Of a DNA stretch of 41,720 nucleotides, positions 38,597-41,720 are shown piece by piece. How positions within the stretch are numbered: position 1 is the first letter of the stretch; the number at the start of each line of letters is the position of its first letter. The position numbers and the translations under genes are program-made. The notes beneath the pieces were generated by a model. It saw nothing but the letters and a program-made list of their open reading frames with translations. It did no database searches and had not been told where the DNA came from. This DNA is from a virus, in IMG/VR virus record IMGVR_UViG_3300044823_000534, positions 1 through 41,720 of that record; one strand, 5' to 3'.

Positions 38597-40306
38597 ATGC
38601 CTTTAAGAAATTTTGTACCAAACGCAAATAAAGAAGAACGCACAATCGGTACGCTGCTCAAAAAATGGCTGAAGGGTTTTTTCTATGATTTATCGATTGA
38701 GCATAATCTCACCGATGAAACTAATTCGGTCACGGTTGCTCAGATAAAAACTGCAAGTGATAACGAGCATACACATTCAAATAAAACTAATCTCGATAAC
38801 GTTTCCGGTATCAATACAGGAGATCAAGATTTATCCGGTAAAGTGGATAAAATAACCGACAAAGGACTCTCGGCAAACGATTATACAAATGATGAAAAAA
38901 CAAAATTAGATGCAATCTCAGGGACAAATACAGGAGATGAAACTTCAACCTCCATTAAATCGAAATTAAGTATCTCAACTTTATCCGGTTCTAATACCGG
39001 CGATCAGGATTTATCCGGTAAAGTGGATAAAATAACCGGTAAAGGACTCTCGGCAAACGATTATACAAATGATGAAAAAACAAAATTAGATGCAATCTCA
39101 GGGACAAATACAGGAGATGAAACTTCAACCTCCATTAAATCGAAATTAAGTATCTCAACTTTATCCGGTTCTAATACCGGCGATCAGGATTTATCCGGCA
39201 AAGTCGATAAAATAACCGACAAAGGACTCTCGGCAAACGATTATACAAATGATGAAAAAACAAAATTAGATGCAATCTCAGGGACAAATACTGGAGATGA
39301 AACTTCAACCTCCATTAAATCGAAATTAAGTATCTCAACTTTATCCGGTTCTAATACCGGGGACCAGGATTTATCCGGCAAAGTCGATAAAATAACCGAC
39401 AAAGGACTCTCGGCAAATGATTTTACAAATGACGAAAAAAGTAAACTTGATAATATTTCCGGATCAAATTATGGTGATGAAACCAACTCCACAATCATTA
39501 CTAAAATTGGTTTCACTCCGGAAAATTCAGCGAATAAGAATCAGGAGAGCGGTTACGCCGGTCTTGATAGTAATAGTAAATTAAATCCTTCTCAATTGCC
39601 GTCTATTGCTATTATTGATTTTCTTGGGACAGTTGTTTCTCAAATAGCTATGTTGGCTTTAACCGGTCAAAAAGGTGATTGGTGCATAAGAAGTGATCAA
39701 TCATTATCTCCGATGTGGATAATTACTGGTAGTGATCCAACTCAATTAAATAATTGGACTGCAATCCCATATCCAGCTATTCCAACTTTATTATCTCAGC
39801 TAGGTGATGATAGTACACATAGATTAGTAACTGATACGATCTTAACACGTTTGGCAAACACCTCAGGGACAAATACGGGTGATCAAGATCTATCTGGTAA
39901 AGTTGATAAAGTATCAGGTGATAGATTAATAACGTCTGCTGAATCTACTTTACTCGGGAATACGAGTGGTACTAATTCTGGGGATCAAGATTTAAGCGGT
40001 AAAGTTGATAAGATCACGGGTAAAGGACTTTCGACAAATGATTATACAACTGCTGAAAAAAATAGTTTAGCAAATGCGGTCCCAAATACTCGGACTATAA
40101 ATGGTCATGCTTTGAGTGCTGATATAACATTGATTGCATCGGATATTGGTCTCGGCGACGAAGACATGACTGCAGCAATTGCTTCTGCATTAAAGTTCGA
40201 AGCGTTTTTCAATTTTGTCATAAATGGGATTCTTGATTTAACTACATCAGCATTAAATATAGATTTTAATCAAACAATTCTAAAATTAGACTTAGGAGCG
40301 AAATAA
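38597..40306 (+). CDS. Repeat-rich tail fibre protein (569 aa)
   Basis: AGGAG precedes ATG 38597. After ~70 N-terminal residues the protein contains nearly identical 60-residue repeats (GDQDLSGKVDKITDKGLSAN, DYTNDEKTKLDAISGTNTGD, ETSTSIKSKLSISTLSGSNT). Two diverged copies lie further on at 39865-40060. The 'LS-x-[NY]-[DY]-[FY]-T-x-x-[EL]-K-x-K-L' motif marks tail fibre and receptor-binding proteins in many Gram-negative phages. The final ~130 residues hold the typical N-x-H-x-L-x-x-D-I-T-L turn. It probably forms a trimeric fibre, and repeat number may set its length. Confidence 0.87.
   Translation: MPLRNFVPNANKEERTIGTLLKKWLKGFFYDLSIEHNLTDETNSVTVAQIKTASDNEHTHSNKTNLDNVSGINTGDQDLSGKVDKITDKGLSANDYTNDEKTKLDAISGTNTGDETSTSIKSKLSISTLSGSNTGDQDLSGKVDKITGKGLSANDYTNDEKTKLDAISGTNTGDETSTSIKSKLSISTLSGSNTGDQDLSGKVDKITDKGLSANDYTNDEKTKLDAISGTNTGDETSTSIKSKLSISTLSGSNTGDQDLSGKVDKITDKGLSANDFTNDEKSKLDNISGSNYGDETNSTIITKIGFTPENSANKNQESGYAGLDSNSKLNPSQLPSIAIIDFLGTVVSQIAMLALTGQKGDWCIRSDQSLSPMWIITGSDPTQLNNWTAIPYPAIPTLLSQLGDDSTHRLVTDTILTRLANTSGTNTGDQDLSGKVDKVSGDRLITSAESTLLGNTSGTNSGDQDLSGKVDKITGKGLSTNDYTTAEKNSLANAVPNTRTINGHALSADITLIASDIGLGDEDMTAAIASALKFEAFFNFVINGILDLTTSALNIDFNQTILKLDLGAK
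38821..39480 (+). repeat. 180-bp tandem repeats in the fibre gene
   Basis: Three near-identical 180-base units (38821-39000, 39001-39180, 39181-39360) and a partial fourth (39361 to about 39480) encode 60-residue fibre repeats. Differences are few and mostly synonymous (for example GGTAAAGTGGAT against GGCAAAGTCGAT). That indicates recent duplication or ongoing recombination. Copy number may vary between isolates, and assemblies may collapse here. Confidence 0.93.
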
Positions 40307-40307
40307 A

Positions 40308-41720
40308 ATGGGCTTACAATTATTGCGTGGTAATAAGACAAACAAACCGACATTAAATGCCGGTGAAGTATTTGTTGCACTTGATACAAATGAATTTGTA
40401 GTTGGGTTAGGCAACAATTGTGATATTTCAATGCCAATGAGTAAAGTAAATGATATTGGCACTCCCGGTAGTGTTGGTTTTGGAGTTGGCATAGCTCCCT
40501 ATGTTCCATCTTATATCATACCACTTCCAGGTACTTTTTCACTTGGCAACGATCAATATGGGAATTATAAGTGTGTAATTGATAATTCAATCGTGTGCTG
40601 GATACCAAAACATTATGAAAGAATTACTAATGTTACGGCAGCTCCATATTATGGAACAAAAGCTGATGTTGCAGGAATTAATGTTTTCGCAAATGAAGCC
40701 GCTGCAAATCTTTTAGGATATTTTTTACCTCGTTCCTTTGTGGATGGCGGAGTTATAAAAGATGGGTTTTTTGTAGATAAGGTTAAATGGAGTCTCACAA
40801 ACTTTGTTTATAATTCCACAGGAATTGCTTCTTCAATATTAAACTCAAATCCTGTTACTTCTTCAGCTGATGCAAATAGAAATGCTTCAAATCTCTTTGC
40901 CGGGTCTTTTTCGAATTTTAAAAGCAATGGACAATCACCTGCAGATAATTATGGAGGTGCATGGGCGGCTGCAAAGTCTCGTGGAAATGATTTTGCTGTA
41001 TGTTCTATGTTTATTCATTCCACATTAGCATTTTTGTCATTAGCTCATGGACAGGCATCAATTTCAAATGCTAACAATGCCTGGTATGATCCGACCGGTG
41101 TTAACAATTTTCCGAAAGGAAATAATAATTCTGGGGCAGATATAAATGATTCGACTTGCACTTTTTCTGTTTGTGATGATAGTTATTGGGCGAGTCTTAA
41201 TTGTGCTCGCAAAAACGGATCCGGTTCAATATTTGCAAAGATAACCCATAATGGTCAAAATTGTGGAGTGGCTGATCTCAATGGAAATCAGTACGAGATC
41301 TCTCAAGGTTTTACAAATATCGGAGGAGTTGCAGGTGGCTTTTTGAGTCTTAAAGAAAGTATTGCATTAATGAATGTGACCGGAGGTGCTGGCGGAGCCA
41401 ATGATCATTTCTCAAATGCAACTATTTTTAATGCAATTACTTTACCAACTGACTTGACAGGAGCTACCGGTTGGACTTATTTTGGTAATAGTACAAATCA
41501 AATATTTAGCGGTATAACTGATAGAACAAATAATGCTTATCTTTTAACTGCATTAGGATTACCACAACTCAATGGAAGTGGATCCGGAATAAATATGATG
41601 GGTAACGACGGTCTCTATAAATTTATACTTGATCAGTTGTGTCCTATTCTCGGCGGCTATTGGCTTAATACCTCTAATGCCGGCGTTTGGTGTGTCTATT
41701 TGAATGGTTATCGTACTACT
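40308..41720 (+). CDS. Receptor-binding-type protein with C-terminal CLec fold, probable DGR target; truncated by window end
   Basis: The frame runs open from ATG 40308 through the last base (471 codons) and is therefore partial. It starts one base after the fibre stop. The N-terminus (MGLQLLRGNKTNKPTLNAGE) is like fibre-tip attachment modules. From about residue 90 on the sequence resembles C-type-lectin/formylglycine-generating-enzyme-like targets: CWIPKHYERIT, KSRGNDFAVCSMFIHSTLAF, NNFPKGNNN. The visible end reads CPILGGYWLNTSNAGVWCVY and then LNGYRTT. This matches the G-G-x-W-x-N-x-x-x-A-G-V-x-x-x-x-L-N motif at the C-terminus of diversity-generating retroelement variable proteins. A normal, non-DGR CLec-fold fibre tip is the alternative. 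Confidence 0.8.
   Translation, partial: MGLQLLRGNKTNKPTLNAGEVFVALDTNEFVVGLGNNCDISMPMSKVNDIGTPGSVGFGVGIAPYVPSYIIPLPGTFSLGNDQYGNYKCVIDNSIVCWIPKHYERITNVTAAPYYGTKADVAGINVFANEAAANLLGYFLPRSFVDGGVIKDGFFVDKVKWSLTNFVYNSTGIASSILNSNPVTSSADANRNASNLFAGSFSNFKSNGQSPADNYGGAWAAAKSRGNDFAVCSMFIHSTLAFLSLAHGQASISNANNAWYDPTGVNNFPKGNNNSGADINDSTCTFSVCDDSYWASLNCARKNGSGSIFAKITHNGQNCGVADLNGNQYEISQGFTNIGGVAGGFLSLKESIALMNVTGGAGGANDHFSNATIFNAITLPTDLTGATGWTYFGNSTNQIFSGITDRTNNAYLLTALGLPQLNGSGSGINMMGNDGLYKFILDQLCPILGGYWLNTSNAGVWCVYLNGYRTT
41640..41720 (+). other. Start of a putative DGR variable region
   Basis: Codons 445-471 spell CPILGGYWLNTSNAGVWCVY and LNGYRTT. At positions usually variable in DGR targets the codons are TAT, CTT, TGT, TAT, GGT, TAT. 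All end in T, as expected if AAT codons of a template repeat had their adenines replaced. The rest of the variable region, the template repeat and the reverse transcriptase would lie beyond the window. No copy of this segment was seen elsewhere in the window. Confidence 0.6.

Noticed and set aside
38821-39480. Regularly spaced repeats as a possible CRISPR array
   Set aside because: The repeats are contiguous 180-base units in frame within a fibre gene, with no unique spacers.
40270-40509. Minus-strand frames overlapping the start of the last gene
   Set aside because: Antisense to the start of the truncated receptor-binding gene, with biased histidine/glutamine/leucine content and no ribosome binding site.
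40308-41720. Template repeat of a DGR inside the window
   Set aside because: No second copy of the 41640-41720 segment with adenine differences was noticed by eye. It would have to lie outside the window.

Overview
The window is almost entirely one transposable (Mu-like) bacteriophage or prophage. The hallmarks are a 652-residue DDE transposase of the MuA type, a MuB-type AAA ATPase, Gam, the gp16/GemA family, a gp28-type terminase, a DUF935 (gp29-type) portal, a MuF/gp30-type head protein, a gp32-type protease-scaffold, and gp36/gp37-type connector proteins. No tail sheath or contractile baseplate gene is visible. A tail tube, a frameshifted tail chaperone and a long tape measure are present, so the virion was probably siphovirus-like (compare transposable siphophages such as B3 or D3112). 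The DNA is AT-rich. The early promoter fits the Bacteroidota pattern TTG-N20-TAnnTTTG, and exported proteins often end their signal peptides in A-Q. The host is therefore inferred to be in the Bacteroidota/Ignavibacteria/Chlorobi group. No rRNA, tRNA, CRISPR array or clear host chromosomal block is visible, and I could not place either prophage end.

Layout: (1) Positions 12269 to 1, minus strand, form a tightly packed early operon. It starts with a Ner/Cro-like HTH protein and a three-gene membrane/secretion/LuxR cassette, followed by a small protein, transposase, an unknown gene and the MuB-like ATPase. After these come many small genes, Gam, GemA, an HTH protein in the mor position, a J-domain protein, an HNH nuclease and an ASCH protein. 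Junctions are mostly ATGA or TAATG overlaps. (2) Positions 12270 to 12362 are the genetic switch. They hold a promoter and a direct-repeat operator, with a divergent repressor-like gene at 12363 followed by two genes for exported proteins that look like lysogenic-conversion cargo. (3) Positions 21019 to 13613, minus strand, form late operon 1: terminase subunits, a Dam-type methyltransferase, portal, MuF, virion morphogenesis and small proteins. (4) Positions 21177 to 41720, plus strand, form late operon 2: protease/scaffold, decoration protein, major capsid, connector, lysis cassette, tail tube, tail chaperones, tape measure, a giant tail-tip protein, accessory tail proteins and fibres. It ends in an open reading frame cut by the window edge.

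Most interesting observations: the truncated last gene ends in what looks like the start of a C-type-lectin variable region of a diversity-generating retroelement (DGR) target. The tail chaperone has a T9 slippery site at exactly the point where a -1 frame opens. The protease gene contains a nested, in-frame scaffold start with its own ribosome binding site. Two genes (103 and 1827 aa) appear to start at ATA or ATT, each placed where TAATG overlaps normally occur. The transposition module sits internally and is transcribed away from the late genes. Short hairpins follow three high-copy structural genes. Related TTTGAA/TTCAAA inverted repeats occur in two control regions.
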